A stretch of 64,000 nucleotides of DNA from Tichowtungia sp964398915 (lineage in GTDB: Bacteria > Verrucomicrobiota > Kiritimatiellia > Kiritimatiellales > Tichowtungiaceae), in assembly GCA_964398915.1 (NCBI GenBank), contig CAYNOR010000001.1:124001-188000 (forward strand), in the 5' to 3' direction. Position numbers and translations under genes: made by a program. The notes under the pieces are model-generated. The model was not told the DNA's origin. It did not search any database and saw only the letters and a list, made by a program, of their open reading frames with translations. Positions 16,178 through 26,854 of the stretch are shown piece by piece. The stretch's first letter is position 1. Each line of letters opens with the position of its first letter.

Positions 16178-17914
16178 TTAGGTTGAACCGGTCGGTTTTT
16201 CGAGTTTCTTGCCGCCCGCTTTAGGCGCTTCAATAATCATGGCTTCGATGCGTTTTCCGGCGGGAATCATCGGGAAAACGTTGTCGGTCTTTTCGACTTC
16301 GCAGTTGATGAGGCACGGCCCTTTGTTGTAGGCCAGCGCGGCTTTGACGATGCGTTTGACATCGCCTGGGCGGCGCAGATTGAAGCCTTTGATGCCGTAG
16401 GCGTCGGCCAGTTTGACGAAATCGGGATTACCTTCCAGATCGACGCCGCTGGTGCGGTCTTCATAAAACAACTCCTGCCACTGACGAACCATGCCGAGGT
16501 AGTGGTTATTGAGAACAACAAACTTGATCGGCAGTTTATGAAGCGCGGCGGTTGCCAGTTCGAATTCGGTCATCTGGAAGCCGCCGTCGCCGCAAAATGC
16601 GATAACGGTGTCTTTCGGACGTCCGAACTGCGCACCGATGGCCGCCGGCACGCCAAAGCCCATGGTCCCTGCGCCGCCGGAGCTGAGAAAGTTGTTCGGT
16701 GCATCCGTTTTGTAGAACTGAGCCGCCCACATCTGGTGCTGGCCGACGTCGGTTACGACAACGGCTTTGCCGTTGGAAAGTTCATAGAACTCGTCAATGA
16801 CGTGCTGCATTTTCAGGTTGCCCTGCCGCTTGAATTTGAGCGGATATTTCTGCTTCCAGCCGTCGAGCGTTTTCAGCCACTCGCCGGTATTGAGTTTGCC
16901 AACATGCTTGCTGAGTTCTTCAATGAAACGTTTCGCGTCAGCGATGCAGTGAAGTTGCGGTTGGATCATTTTACCAATTTCCGCCGGATCAATGTCAACG
17001 TGGATAATGGTGGCTTCTTTGCAGAAGAATTTCGGGTCGCCGATGATCCGATCGTCAAACCGCGAGCCGATGTTCAGCAGGAGGTCGCATTCGCACATGG
17101 CTTTATTGGCATAGGCCGTGCCGTGCATTCCAAGCCAGCCGAGCGACAGTTTATGCGTTTCCGGAAACGCGCCCTTACCCAGCAGTGTCGTGGTGACCGG
17201 CGCGTTCATTTTCTCAGCCAGCGCACGCAGTTCGTTGTGTCCGCCGGAAATCAGAACACCGTGTCCTGCCAGAATGACAGGCCGCTGTGATTTACTGATG
17301 GCCTCGGCAATTTCTTTGACCTTGGCGACATCGATCTCTCCGGAATGCGATTTGTAGCCGGGGATATCCATTTCGGCGTGCAGATCTCCGGTGAACGGCC
17401 CCGCGCTCATGTCCTTGGGAATATCAATCAGAACCGGACCAGGGCGTCCGGTCGTGGCGATATGGAACGCCTCGCGGATCGTGCGCGGGATATCGTTGGT
17501 GGATTTGAGCAGGTAGCTGTGCTTAACAACCGGCATGGTCATGCCGAAAATGTCCGCTTCCTGAAACGCATCCTTGCCGATCATCCACGAAACAGACTGC
17601 CCGGTCAGAACAATCATCGGAACGGAATCCATTTGAGCGGTCATAATACCGGTAATCACGTTGGTGGCACCGGGGCCGCTGGTGACGAGCGTGACCGCCG
17701 GTTTACCGGTGGCACGGGCGTAGCCGTCGGCCATATGAGCCGCGCCCTGCTCATGACGAACCAGTACAAACTTAATTTTGCTGGGTGCCGTGATCATCGC
17801 ATCGAAAATCGGAATAACCGAACCGCCGGAATATCCGAAGATATACTCAACGCCTTCCGCCTCCAGGGACTTAATGAGTGCCTGCCCGCCATCAATGACT
17901 GTTTTATCCATCAT
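16178..17914 (-). CDS. ilvB: acetolactate synthase large (catalytic) subunit
   Basis: 578 residues; a thiamine-diphosphate enzyme condensing two pyruvates to acetolactate (or pyruvate with 2-oxobutyrate). Visible are the N-terminal ThDP glutamate region VLVRHEQGAAHMADGYARAT, the FAD-binding middle domain, and the C-terminal ThDP/Mg motif CGDGGFQMTE...NN. Two adjacent ATGs (17914 and 17911) follow AGGAG; the second has the better spacing, so the first residue is uncertain by one. The gene is divergent from glycogen synthase across an AT-rich spacer that presumably holds both promoters. I see no leader-peptide attenuator of the classical kind. Confidence 0.96.
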   Translation of the reverse strand: MMDKTVIDGGQALIKSLEAEGVEYIFGYSGGSVIPIFDAMITAPSKIKFVLVRHEQGAAHMADGYARATGKPAVTLVTSGPGATNVITGIMTAQMDSVPMIVLTGQSVSWMIGKDAFQEADIFGMTMPVVKHSYLLKSTNDIPRTIREAFHIATTGRPGPVLIDIPKDMSAGPFTGDLHAEMDIPGYKSHSGEIDVAKVKEIAEAISKSQRPVILAGHGVLISGGHNELRALAEKMNAPVTTTLLGKGAFPETHKLSLGWLGMHGTAYANKAMCECDLLLNIGSRFDDRIIGDPKFFCKEATIIHVDIDPAEIGKMIQPQLHCIADAKRFIEELSKHVGKLNTGEWLKTLDGWKQKYPLKFKRQGNLKMQHVIDEFYELSNGKAVVVTDVGQHQMWAAQFYKTDAPNNFLSSGGAGTMGFGVPAAIGAQFGRPKDTVIAFCGDGGFQMTEFELATAALHKLPIKFVVLNNHYLGMVRQWQELFYEDRTSGVDLEGNPDFVKLADAYGIKGFNLRRPGDVKRIVKAALAYNKGPCLINCEVEKTDNVFPMIPAGKRIEAMIIEAPKAGGKKLEKPTGST

Positions 17915-18158
17915 TTTCTCCTAGAAATACTATCAACACAAAAATCTTCACAAAAACTACCACCTATTTTTAATTCATCAAGAGAATTATAATAATTTTA
18001 TGCTAAAAATAAGATGCATTTTTGCATCTGATAAGACGATAAACGAAAAACAGGACAATTTTTTGAATTATTTTCAGGGTAACCGCGCAGAACCCAGCTT
18101 TCCCAAACCGGAAAAAGCCGCTTTCCGCCGGCAAACCGGTCTGATACCTTCACTTCCC

Positions 18159-19754
18159 ATGAGTAATTCGCTGAATATTTTAATGGTTTCCGCAGAAAAC
18201 GATGGGATCGCCCGCTGTAAAGTCGGCGGAATCGGCGATGTCATCCGCGATATACCGTCCGCACTGGCCGATCAGGGCTGCAAGACCTCCATCGTTACCC
18301 CTTCGTACGGTTTTCTGCACGAACTCGACGGCTCTACCCGCGTTGCCACCATCAACTTCACCTTCGCAGGTCATCCGGATCACGCCGCACTCTACCGGAT
18401 CCGCCCGCGCACCGCTGCCGCAGAGAATTCTTTGCACTACGTCATCGATCATCCCGCCTTTCTTCACTACAACAGCGAAAAAGAACAGTACGACATTTAT
18501 AGTAACGACCCGCTGGGCCGTCCCTTTGCCACCGACGCCACAAAATTCGCCTGCTTCTGTGCCGCCGTCGCCGCCGCCGTTAACGAAAACCTCTTCGGTC
18601 CGCTGAATATTCTACATCTGCACGACTGGCACGCGGCCTTCCTGCTCCTGCTGCGCAAGTATGATCCCTCTGCCGCCGCACTGAAAAAACTGCGCACCGT
18701 TTACACCATTCACAACCTCGCCCTGCAGGGTATCCGCCCGCTCAGCGGCGACCGTTCATCCCTCGAAAGCTGGTATCCGGAAATCCACTTTGGTGAGGAA
18801 ATTCCAGGCGAACTGCGCGATCCGCGCTGGACCGACTGCATCAACCCCATGGTCATCGGCATCCGGCTGGCGGATGCCGTCCATACCGTTTCACCGACCT
18901 ACGCCCGCGAAATTCTCGAACCCAGCCGTCCGCCTCAGTTTTTCGGCGGTGAAGGTCTTGACCGCGATTTGCAGCGTGCGGTGGCGGAGGGACGTCTGCA
19001 CGGTATTCTCAACGGATGTGAATATCCGGCGAACCGGACTGCGAAAAGCGGAATCAAACCGCTCCTCTCGCTGATAAAAGCCGAAGCGGCCCGCTGGGCC
19101 TCGCGCCGCACCGCCCTCTCCTTCGCGGACGCTATCGCATTCCAACGGTTGGAAAAAATCGAATCCGCCCGTTTCAAACCGGAGTTTATTGCAACCAGCA
19201 TCAGCCGTGTCGTCGACCAGAAAATGCTGCTGCTGAAGGCGCCCGGCTCCGACGGCGTTTCCGGATTAGAAAAAATTCTGAATACGATAGGCCCGAAAGG
19301 TCTCTACATACTGCTCGGCACCGGCGACCGCGACACCGAGTCCTTCCTCGCTGAAACCGCGGCAATGCACAGTAATTTTATTTTCCTCAGCAACTATTCC
19401 AATAAAGTCGCGGAAAACCTCTATGCCTCAGGCCATCTTTTCCTCATGCCCAGCTCCTTTGAGCCTTGCGGCATCGGGCAGATGATCGCCATGCGCGAAG
19501 GCCAGCCATGCCTTGTTCACCGTACCGGCGGACTGCGCGACACCGTTTGGCCCGGCGTGAACGGCTTTGGATTCGAGGGCTCCACCATTCACACACAAGT
19601 TGATGCAATGGCCGCGACACTCAAAGCGGCACTGCATCTACGTGCTGCCGAGCCGGAAAAATGGCAGGCCGTCTGCAACGCCGCCGCATCGGCGCGCTTC
19701 CTTTGGGCCGACAGTGCAAAACAATACATTGAAAAACTCTACACGAGCCGCTGA
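18159..19754 (+). CDS. glgA: glycogen/starch synthase, GT5 family
   Basis: 531 residues. It is expected to extend alpha-1,4-glucan from ADP-glucose (or UDP-glucose). The N-terminal GT5 domain has the nucleotide-sugar loop KVGGIGDV (usual KTGGLADV), then ILHLHDWHAA and VYTIHNLALQG. The C-terminal GT-B half has SSFEPCGIGQMIAMREG with the catalytic glutamate. The family starts near MSNSLNILMVSAEN, so the ATG at 18159 is chosen; the 53 codons upstream in frame look non-coding. The sequence is divergent from E. coli GlgA, so substrate choice is uncertain. No other glycogen gene lies next to it. Confidence 0.87.
   Translation: MSNSLNILMVSAENDGIARCKVGGIGDVIRDIPSALADQGCKTSIVTPSYGFLHELDGSTRVATINFTFAGHPDHAALYRIRPRTAAAENSLHYVIDHPAFLHYNSEKEQYDIYSNDPLGRPFATDATKFACFCAAVAAAVNENLFGPLNILHLHDWHAAFLLLLRKYDPSAAALKKLRTVYTIHNLALQGIRPLSGDRSSLESWYPEIHFGEEIPGELRDPRWTDCINPMVIGIRLADAVHTVSPTYAREILEPSRPPQFFGGEGLDRDLQRAVAEGRLHGILNGCEYPANRTAKSGIKPLLSLIKAEAARWASRRTALSFADAIAFQRLEKIESARFKPEFIATSISRVVDQKMLLLKAPGSDGVSGLEKILNTIGPKGLYILLGTGDRDTESFLAETAAMHSNFIFLSNYSNKVAENLYASGHLFLMPSSFEPCGIGQMIAMREGQPCLVHRTGGLRDTVWPGVNGFGFEGSTIHTQVDAMAATLKAALHLRAAEPEKWQAVCNAAASARFLWADSAKQYIEKLYTSR
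19138..19156. repeat. TTCCA-N5-TGGAA dyad
   Basis: CATTCCA-ACGGT-TGGAAAA inside glgA, translated FQRLEK, in a loop between the two GT-B domains. Confidence 0.75.
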
Positions 19755-19863
19755 TATCCAGGCGCGGCGAAGCTGCAACCGAAAGAATATGATCAAAATA
19801 ATTTAGGACAAAATAATTCTGATGATCTAAGCCCGATAGCAGAAATAGTTGGTGGATAGTGAT

Positions 19864-20718
19864 ATGAACCCGTTAGAAAAAAAGTGGATCGGAGCCCATG
19901 TCAGCGCCAGCGGCGGAGTTGAAAATGCCCCGCTGAACGCCAAAGCCATCGGCGCCAATGCCTTTGCCCTGTTTACAAAAAACCAGAAACAATGGACCGC
20001 CGCCCCGCTCTCCGGCGGAAGCATTAAAGCCTTTGAGCAGAACTGTACGGGCGCTTTTACTGCCGCGCAGATTCTCCCGCACGACAGTTACCTGATCAAT
20101 CTCGGCAGTCCGGATCCGGAGGGACTCGAAAAGTCACGCACCGCGTTTCTGGATGAAATGCAGCGCTGCGAACAGCTTGGACTCGACCGGCTGAATTTTC
20201 ACCCCGGCAGTCATTTGGGCAAGTGCTCCGAAAGCGAATGTATCGCGCTGATCGCCGAATCAATCAATCTCGCGCTGGCAAAAACCAAAGGCGTCACCGC
20301 AGTCATTGAAAATACGGCCGGACAAGGGACGAACATGGGCTATCGGTTTGAACAGCTCGCCGGAATGATTGAACAGGTTAAAGACAAAACACGCGTCGGC
20401 ATCTGCATTGATACCTGTCATGCCTTCACGGCGGGTTACGACCTGCGTACTGAAAAAGTGTTCGCGGCAACATTTGAAGAGTTCGGCAAGGTGGTTGGCT
20501 TCAAGTATTTGAAGGGAATGCACCTGAACGACTCGAAAAAAGAACTCGGCTCACGGGTGGATCGTCACGAAAGCCTCGGCAAAGGATTCATCGGCATCGA
20601 CTGTTTCAAATTCCTGATGGCCGACGAACGGTTCAACGGCATCCCGCTGATTCTGGAAACGCCCGATCCGGCCATCTGGGCCGACGAAATCAAACTGCTC
20701 CGCAGCTTCGAGAAGTGA
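19864..20718 (+). CDS. nfo: endonuclease IV (deoxyribonuclease IV)
   Basis: 284 residues; a three-zinc AP endonuclease of base-excision repair. Motifs in order: GAHVSASGGVENAP, HPGSHLG, VIENTAGQGTNMGY, CIDTCHAFTAGYDL, HLNDSKKELGSRVDRHESLG and LILETPD, matching the metal-binding and catalytic residues of the TIM-barrel family. The ATG at 19864 gives the family N-terminus; the in-frame GTG at 19849 adds five residues without support. It stands alone upstream of a repeat-rich spacer. Confidence 0.96.
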   Translation: MNPLEKKWIGAHVSASGGVENAPLNAKAIGANAFALFTKNQKQWTAAPLSGGSIKAFEQNCTGAFTAAQILPHDSYLINLGSPDPEGLEKSRTAFLDEMQRCEQLGLDRLNFHPGSHLGKCSESECIALIAESINLALAKTKGVTAVIENTAGQGTNMGYRFEQLAGMIEQVKDKTRVGICIDTCHAFTAGYDLRTEKVFAATFEEFGKVVGFKYLKGMHLNDSKKELGSRVDRHESLGKGFIGIDCFKFLMADERFNGIPLILETPDPAIWADEIKLLRSFEK

Positions 20719-21012
20719 ACCGCTAATGGACGGGCAATAAACGCCAATAAGGTGGAACGTGATCTCCGAGCACGTTCAAAATGCAGAAGCGGCTTCCAAG
20801 GTTTGGAAGATTTTTCACCACGGAATACACCGAAAACACTGAAAATTCTAGAGCTTGGAAACTTTAACCGCAGATGGTCACGAATGAACGCGGATCGGTT
20901 CCGAGGGTTGGAAAAAATTCGCTTGGGTTTTCCAATATCTGGAATTCTGGCAAAATCATTGAGGGCAAAATCATTTTTGGTTTCCAATGATTGGAAGATT
21001 TTTGCGCCCACC
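20719..21012. repeat. spacer packed with repeats between nfo and the restriction system
   Basis: No gene. It contains a ~10-bp-phased run (cgctaatgga/cgggcaataa/acgccaataa, 20720-20750), half of the GTGGAGCG REP element (20752-20777), a 9-bp-phased run CCACGGAAT/ACACCGAAA/ACACTGAAA (~20818-20847), another CGCAGATGG/TCACGAATG/AACGCGGAT (~20870-20896), and a cluster of five dyads. Confidence 0.75.
20792..20998. repeat. cluster of five TTCCA-N5-TGGAA dyads
   Basis: 20792-20810 (exact), 20844-20862 (one change), 20897-20915 (one change), 20928-20946 (exact) and 20980-20998 (exact). Starts are 52, 53, 31 and 52 bases apart. This is the densest intergenic cluster here. Confidence 0.75.
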
Positions 21013-23542
21013 TCACTCCCTCGCTGTCACCGTGTCGTACAAACCGTAATGCGTCAACCCCTCATGGCTTTCGATCCCTGTGTAGCGGAGCGATGCATCT
21101 TCGTACCGACGGAAGGCGAATACAGCCTGATTCATCTGTTCCGTGTTAAAAACTTTCAGCCGCACGAGCAGATGGAAATCCTGCACCGTCAAGCCGGTGA
21201 CCGTCTGGAACAGTTCAGGCTCAATCTTGGTAATCACGTCCTGCAATGTGTGTTCACGGAAGTCGGTCAAATACATGAAAGCCGGTATGCGCGTTGCAAA
21301 TTTGATCAGCTTCTCCTGAACCCGTTTGCGCTCAGACTTGTACTCCTTCTCCTCCTCGGTGAGCTGTTTCTTCTGCTTTGCCGTCAGCGCTTTTTCCTTG
21401 GCCTTGTTTTTCAGATCTTTGATCTTCTCGCTCTTGTTGATGATGGTCTCGATGATGTTATCACCTAGCGAGCGCCAACCCTCGATACGCCCAACAGCGG
21501 CCATTGCCTCGGGATTGTCAAGGATGCGGCGCAGAGTGCCATTATCTACGTTCACCAGCACGGCGCTCTGCCATTTTTTGGCAAGCATGGTGGCCGATGT
21601 ACCGGCCATCGCAATATCAAGAATGCCGCCCGCGTCTATTTGCGTCATATTTGCGCCGTCGTAGGCCAGTACGGGCAGGAACGATACGAGGTCTCTGACT
21701 GCATTCTCCGGATTCGGCTCGTTGGGTGACAGGCCGATTCCGTACTGCGATAGCTGTCGCAAGGCCCGCGTAGGAGCAAAGTCGAAAACAAAGCAGGCGG
21801 GTTTGAGAATCTCTTCTTCGTTCGGGTTGTCGCCGTTCGGGTTCTTGATAGACCACGGCGACTGCACACGGAATGCGGCCTGAAAATAGGTTTCCGGCGA
21901 CTTGAGATTGCGCAACATCAGGATGGATGACCACTGCGGAACGGTGACTCCTGTAGTCAGCTTGCCGCATGAAAGCGTGATCGTCTTGGTCTCAAATCCG
22001 CTCCCGATGGCCTTGCGAACCGGCGGCAATGCATCCAGCCCGATCCCTGCCGAGGCACCAGCGGCAACAATCACTTTGTAGTCACGCCAGAAGGTGTTGT
22101 GTTTTTCCGAAAGCAGATTCGCCATCGCATGGCAGGATGCAACATTAGGAAGGAACCAGAACGAATGTTGCAGATACGGCAGAAGGCGCACATCCGAATA
22201 CGGGAACGGCGGGCGCGAGCCGCTCTTTAGATGTTCAATTGATCTGGGCGTATATCCGCCACGGATAATATCCAGCCACTTCTGCACATCGCTCTTGTGC
22301 TTGAACTGCGCCAGCACGCCCTTGCCGGACGCCTCAAAAAACGCATTCAGGTCAAATTCGTCGAACTCGCCCGCGCTCGCGATGGCCAGCAGTTCATCCG
22401 GCATCTGGTAAGTCAGCAGGCGCATCTGCGGCAGTGCGCCGTAGGGATTCCGGCGGCCCGGGTTCTTCGCTGCGAAATCTTCCTTAGCACGTTGCTCATC
22501 GGTGTACGTCCAGTTGAAAATCGCTTCTTCCATGAATTCGCCTGTGGCTAAAGCCTTGAATGGCGTACCGGAGAGATAAAGATAGGCTTTGGTCGTGATG
22601 GGCAGAAACTCCGTTTCCCTCTCCAAAGGCTCCTGCAAGTCAGCGATCTTCTCCTTTAGGCGTTTATCATCATCAAGCTGGGTCTCTATTCTTTCGATTT
22701 TTTCTTCATCATCTGCGAACAGCTCCTTGGCCGTCTCGCGCCATGCGCCGAAGTGGTATTCGTCGAAGACGACCAAATCCCAATTTACGACATGGAGCCA
22801 TTTGTTCTTGGGCTTAATGTTTCCTGCGTTGTCGCGGCCAAGCATATCCTGAAAAGAGCCGAAATAAACGACCGGCTTCCGGGGGTTAATCTGCGTCGGA
22901 TCGCTGCCGGATGAGCGCGAGAGATACTGCCAGCCGTCGAAGTCCACATGAGATTCAAGATCAGTCTGCCACGCATCTTCGACGGCGGGCTTAAAAGTCA
23001 CCACCAGAACTCGCTTGGCACCGAGCTTCTTCGCCAGTTGGTAGGCAGTGAAGGTCTTGCCAAAACGCATTTTTGCGTTCCAGAGGAAGCGCGGAACGGC
23101 GTGCATATCCTCCTTCCAGATAGCATGGAAATAGGTGTGCGTTTTATTCACCGCATCGACCTGCTCGCGGCGCATGGCAAAGGTCTCGTGATGAGTACCG
23201 GTGAACCGCTGGCCGGTTCGCAACTCGGTGAGAACAGTTTTAACGTCCTTGAGTGTGCAGCGCATCCATTCCAATTCGGTGTTCGCGCAGCCCTTCCGGG
23301 CGAGGGCTGCGCGCACCTCGTGATCAGTGAAGGTCGTGCCGTCGTCGCGCTCGGCCAATTCATCCAGCTCGATTTTATAGTTTTTGATGGCGGCGGTCTT
23401 GAGCTGTTCGGCAACGCGCTGCTTCACGTCACGCGTGGTTTGGCCCACCTTGAGGAGTCCTGTATGCGCCTTGTCGGCGATGGAGTAGGCGTAAATGCGC
23501 GGCTGGACTTCCGGTTTCGGCGCAAGGATTTCCTCAATGGTT

Positions 23543-23550
<8 letters not shown>
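21013..23550 (-). CDS. restriction-type protein: GIY-YIG (T5orf172-like) domain plus superfamily 2 helicase
   Basis: 845 residues. Residues ~15-95 resemble the T5orf172/MUG113 branch of GIY-YIG nucleases (RIYAYSIADK...LLKVGQTTRDVKQRVAEQL). The rest is an SF2 helicase: motif I NAKMRFGKTFTAYQLAKKL, motif II FDEYH, motif III YLSGTP and a motif VI-like QAAFRVQSPW. A lysine/glutamate-rich coiled coil lies near residue 730. Together with two upstream methyltransferase genes this looks like the restriction/translocation subunit of an ATP-dependent restriction system. ATGs at 23550 and 23553 are both possible, just inside the 3' end of the methyltransferase gene; I chose MSKTIEEIL. The cleavage role of the GIY-YIG part is inferred. 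Confidence 0.82.
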
Positions 23551-25128
<1,578 letters not shown>

Positions 25129-25132
<4 letters not shown>

Positions 25133-25770
25133 CCGAGCTCCTTTGCAGAAGAAGCCAATTCACTCACCGTCATCGGCGGGTAGTCCTTGGCGGGGGTGAA
25201 GATTTCGTGTTTGCCAAGCTGCGAGAAGAGCGAGTCCTCCGCACTGAAGGCCGACGAAAGGGTCAGAGAATCAAGGCGGAAGTCGCGCCGCTGGAATCTG
25301 CCCTTGCCCAGATAACCCCACTCGGCAAATGTGATTGCATGGTCATCGTGGGTGCGCATCTTGAGCGCGTCGCCGTGTACGAGGTTCTGCGACAACACAT
25401 AGAACGCGGCGCGATAAAGTTCGTCCGACTCATTCAGATTCAAGTAGTCGGAAAAGATTTCCAGCAAATTTGCGCGACAGTCGGCAATGTTGTCCGTCAG
25501 CAGTTCGATGCCATAGATGCACATCAGCGCGAGCAACGCATAGTGATGCCGCTCGAAGTCGGATCTGCCGTATTTGAGCTCCACGGCGGCCAGCTTGCGA
25601 CGCAAAATCTGAACGAGAAAGTTGCCGTCCCCGCACGCCGGCTCCAGAAAGCGGGAATCAATGCGCTCGGTCTCGCCCTTCACCAGATCGAGCATGGCTT
25701 CAACCATCCATGCGGGGGTAAAGACCTCTCCGTGGTTGGCAACCCGTTCTTTTGATTTGATCTGACTCAT
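25129..25770 (-). CDS. small DNA methyltransferase-like subunit lacking NPPY
   Basis: 213 residues with HGEVFTPAWMVEAMLDLV, a strong SAM-binding motif I FLEPACGDGNFL, and an acidic HGDAL further on. No NPPY catalytic motif is present, so it may bind SAM or the partner without methylating alone, or act as a heterodimer with the larger methyltransferase encoded next. The ATG at 25770 follows CGGAGAAAC and matches the natural N-terminus (MSQIKSKERVANHGEVFTP); the upstream start at 25836 would run into a repeat element. First gene of the three-gene restriction operon. Confidence 0.82.
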
Positions 25771-25840
25771 GCGGTTTCTCCGGTTCGAGTTCGAACCTGG
25801 AGGCCGCACAAAAAAAGAGCGCGACTCCAAGCTCATATCT

Positions 25841-25954
25841 CAACCGAGGGACCGCCAAGCCCCACACCGAAATACAAGACGAGGAGCCGCGCCCACGTGG
25901 GGCGCGTCTCCGTACATCTCGCTTCGGTGTTGAAAAATTGGCGGTTTTCGGTTG
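25841..25954. ncRNA. nested inverted-repeat element upstream of the restriction operon (possible structured RNA or palindromic mobile element)
   Basis: Successive perfect stems nest inward: CAACCGA (25841-25847)/TCGGTTG (25948-25954), ACCGCCAA (25851-25858)/TTGGCGGT (25938-25945), CACCGAA (25865-25871)/TTCGGTG (25923-25929) and CGCGCCC (25888-25894)/GGGCGCG (25900-25906). This makes a ~114-base rod. It lies ~70 bases upstream of the first methyltransferase ATG, inside its likely leader. Whether it acts as RNA, as an operator, or is a transposed palindrome cannot be told from one copy. Confidence 0.55.
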
Positions 25955-25985
25955 AAGCAATATGCGCGTTAACGCATTTAAAATT

Positions 25986-26079
25986 TAGTTATAAGTTCTC
26001 AGTTATAAGTTATCAGTTTCTGGTTCCTTTTTTATGGGTCGAAGGTTAAAGGTCAAAAGTCCAAGGTCTAAAATCGAAG
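25986..26079. repeat. two 7-bp-phased tandem arrays
   Basis: Array 1 (25986-26027): six units in phase, TAGTTAT, AAGTTCT, CAGTTAT, AAGTTAT, CAGTTTC, TGGTTCC. Array 2 (26038-26079): six units, GTCGAAG, GTTAAAG, GTCAAAA, GTCCAAG, GTCTAAA, ATCGAAG. Same phase length, unrelated units, in the spacer between the restriction operon and the PIN toxin pair. Confidence 0.9.
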
Positions 26080-26116
26080 ATCTATTTCTCTGTTTTTCCG
26101 AGGTCGGCTTTGTATT

Positions 26117-26308
26117 CTATCGGTTCTTCCGCGACGCAGAGGCTTTGCGGTCGGACAGCAGTTTCGGTCCGAAATTGACGACCTTGCGCTTGGATTTTTT
26201 CTGATTTTCGCGAAGCGCTTCACAAATACGGTGAATATCATTCCCGTACTTTGCGGCGTGTTCCTTCCGGTAGCGCCGGATTTCCTCAACAATCGGATCG
26301 TCAAACAT
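26117..26308 (-). CDS. putative antitoxin partner of the PIN toxin
   Basis: 63 residues, charged and helical (DPIVEEIRRYRKEHAAKYGN), with a basic Ser/Lys tail. It overlaps the 3' end of the PIN-domain gene by eight bases. Small genes with this N-terminus (VEEIRRYREEHA) commonly accompany PIN toxins, so an antitoxin role is likely by position. The order toxin-then-antitoxin is the reverse of classical vapBC. No HTH, RHH or AbrB fold is clear from the sequence. Confidence 0.7.
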   Translation of the reverse strand: MFDDPIVEEIRRYRKEHAAKYGNDIHRICEALRENQKKSKRKVVNFGPKLLSDRKASASRKNR

Positions 26309-26783
26309 TGTTCATTCCCCCAAGTTCTTCGGGTGAGCATAGAGCGGGACAGTTAAACCCGCAAGATTCGACCACCCGAATGATGGCCGCCTTCCTTTCA
26401 GCATTATTAATGTGCTTAAAATTCCATGTCAGCAAATATTCCATACCGTGAGCCGACGCGGCAGCAATATGAAGAGCGTCTTCTTCACTGCCAACCGGAA
26501 CAGTCCCGGCAGACATCAACTTTCCCGCAAGCTGCTCAGCCCCTTCGGTAATATAGAGACTTTCGATTCCAGCGACTTTCCCGGAACGCAGGGCTGCCGC
26601 TTCCGGATCGCCTCTCATCATTTCTTCCTCGACCAGTTCGGAGATGAACAGATCGAAGCGTTTCCGATGATTTTCCCACCAATCCAAAGTAATTGCCTGT
26701 CTGGCGGCAACAACGACATCACGGCTGGCTCTGGCAGTCAGATAGCTGATCACACTGGTCTCAATATACACTTTCGGCTTCAT
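26301..26783 (-). CDS. PIN-domain toxin-like ribonuclease (VapC-type)
   Basis: 160 residues with the PIN acidic residues in order: VYIETSVISYL at the N-terminus (the first Asp of canonical PIN is Glu here), SELVEEEM in the middle, and EEDALHIAAASAHGMEYLLTWNFKHINN near the C-terminus. Such proteins cleave RNA (often tRNA) when not bound by antitoxin. It overlaps the small partner gene downstream. The upstream spacer to the PHP gene is ~70 bases and carries one TTCCA-N5-TGGAA dyad. Confidence 0.82.
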   Translation of the reverse strand: MKPKVYIETSVISYLTARASRDVVVAARQAITLDWWENHRKRFDLFISELVEEEMMRGDPEAAALRSGKVAGIESLYITEGAEQLAGKLMSAGTVPVGSEEDALHIAAASAHGMEYLLTWNFKHINNAERKAAIIRVVESCGFNCPALCSPEELGGMNNV

Positions 26784-26834
26784 ACGAGGCTAAAAATAAT
26801 CCCCTGCCCCGCCTTTTGACAGAATTTTCTGACT

Positions 26835-26853
26835 TTTTCCAATATCTGGAAAA
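26835..26853. repeat. TTTTCCA-N5-TGGAAAA dyad at the PHP gene end
   Basis: TTTTCCA-ATATC-TGGAAAA. The palindrome extends further (CTGACTTTTTCC ... GGAAAAATCAG). It abuts the stop codon of the PHP gene on the minus strand and could form a terminator-like stem. Confidence 0.75.
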
Positions 26854-26854
26854 A

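Noticed and set aside
18000..18158. Longer N-terminus for glycogen synthase
   Set aside because: The 53 upstream codons do not match the family N-terminus and fall in the divergent AT-rich promoter region.
25986..26079. Possible CRISPR array near the defence island
   Set aside because: Units are 7 bp without spacers and drift in sequence. No cas gene is present. They belong to the phased micro-array family.
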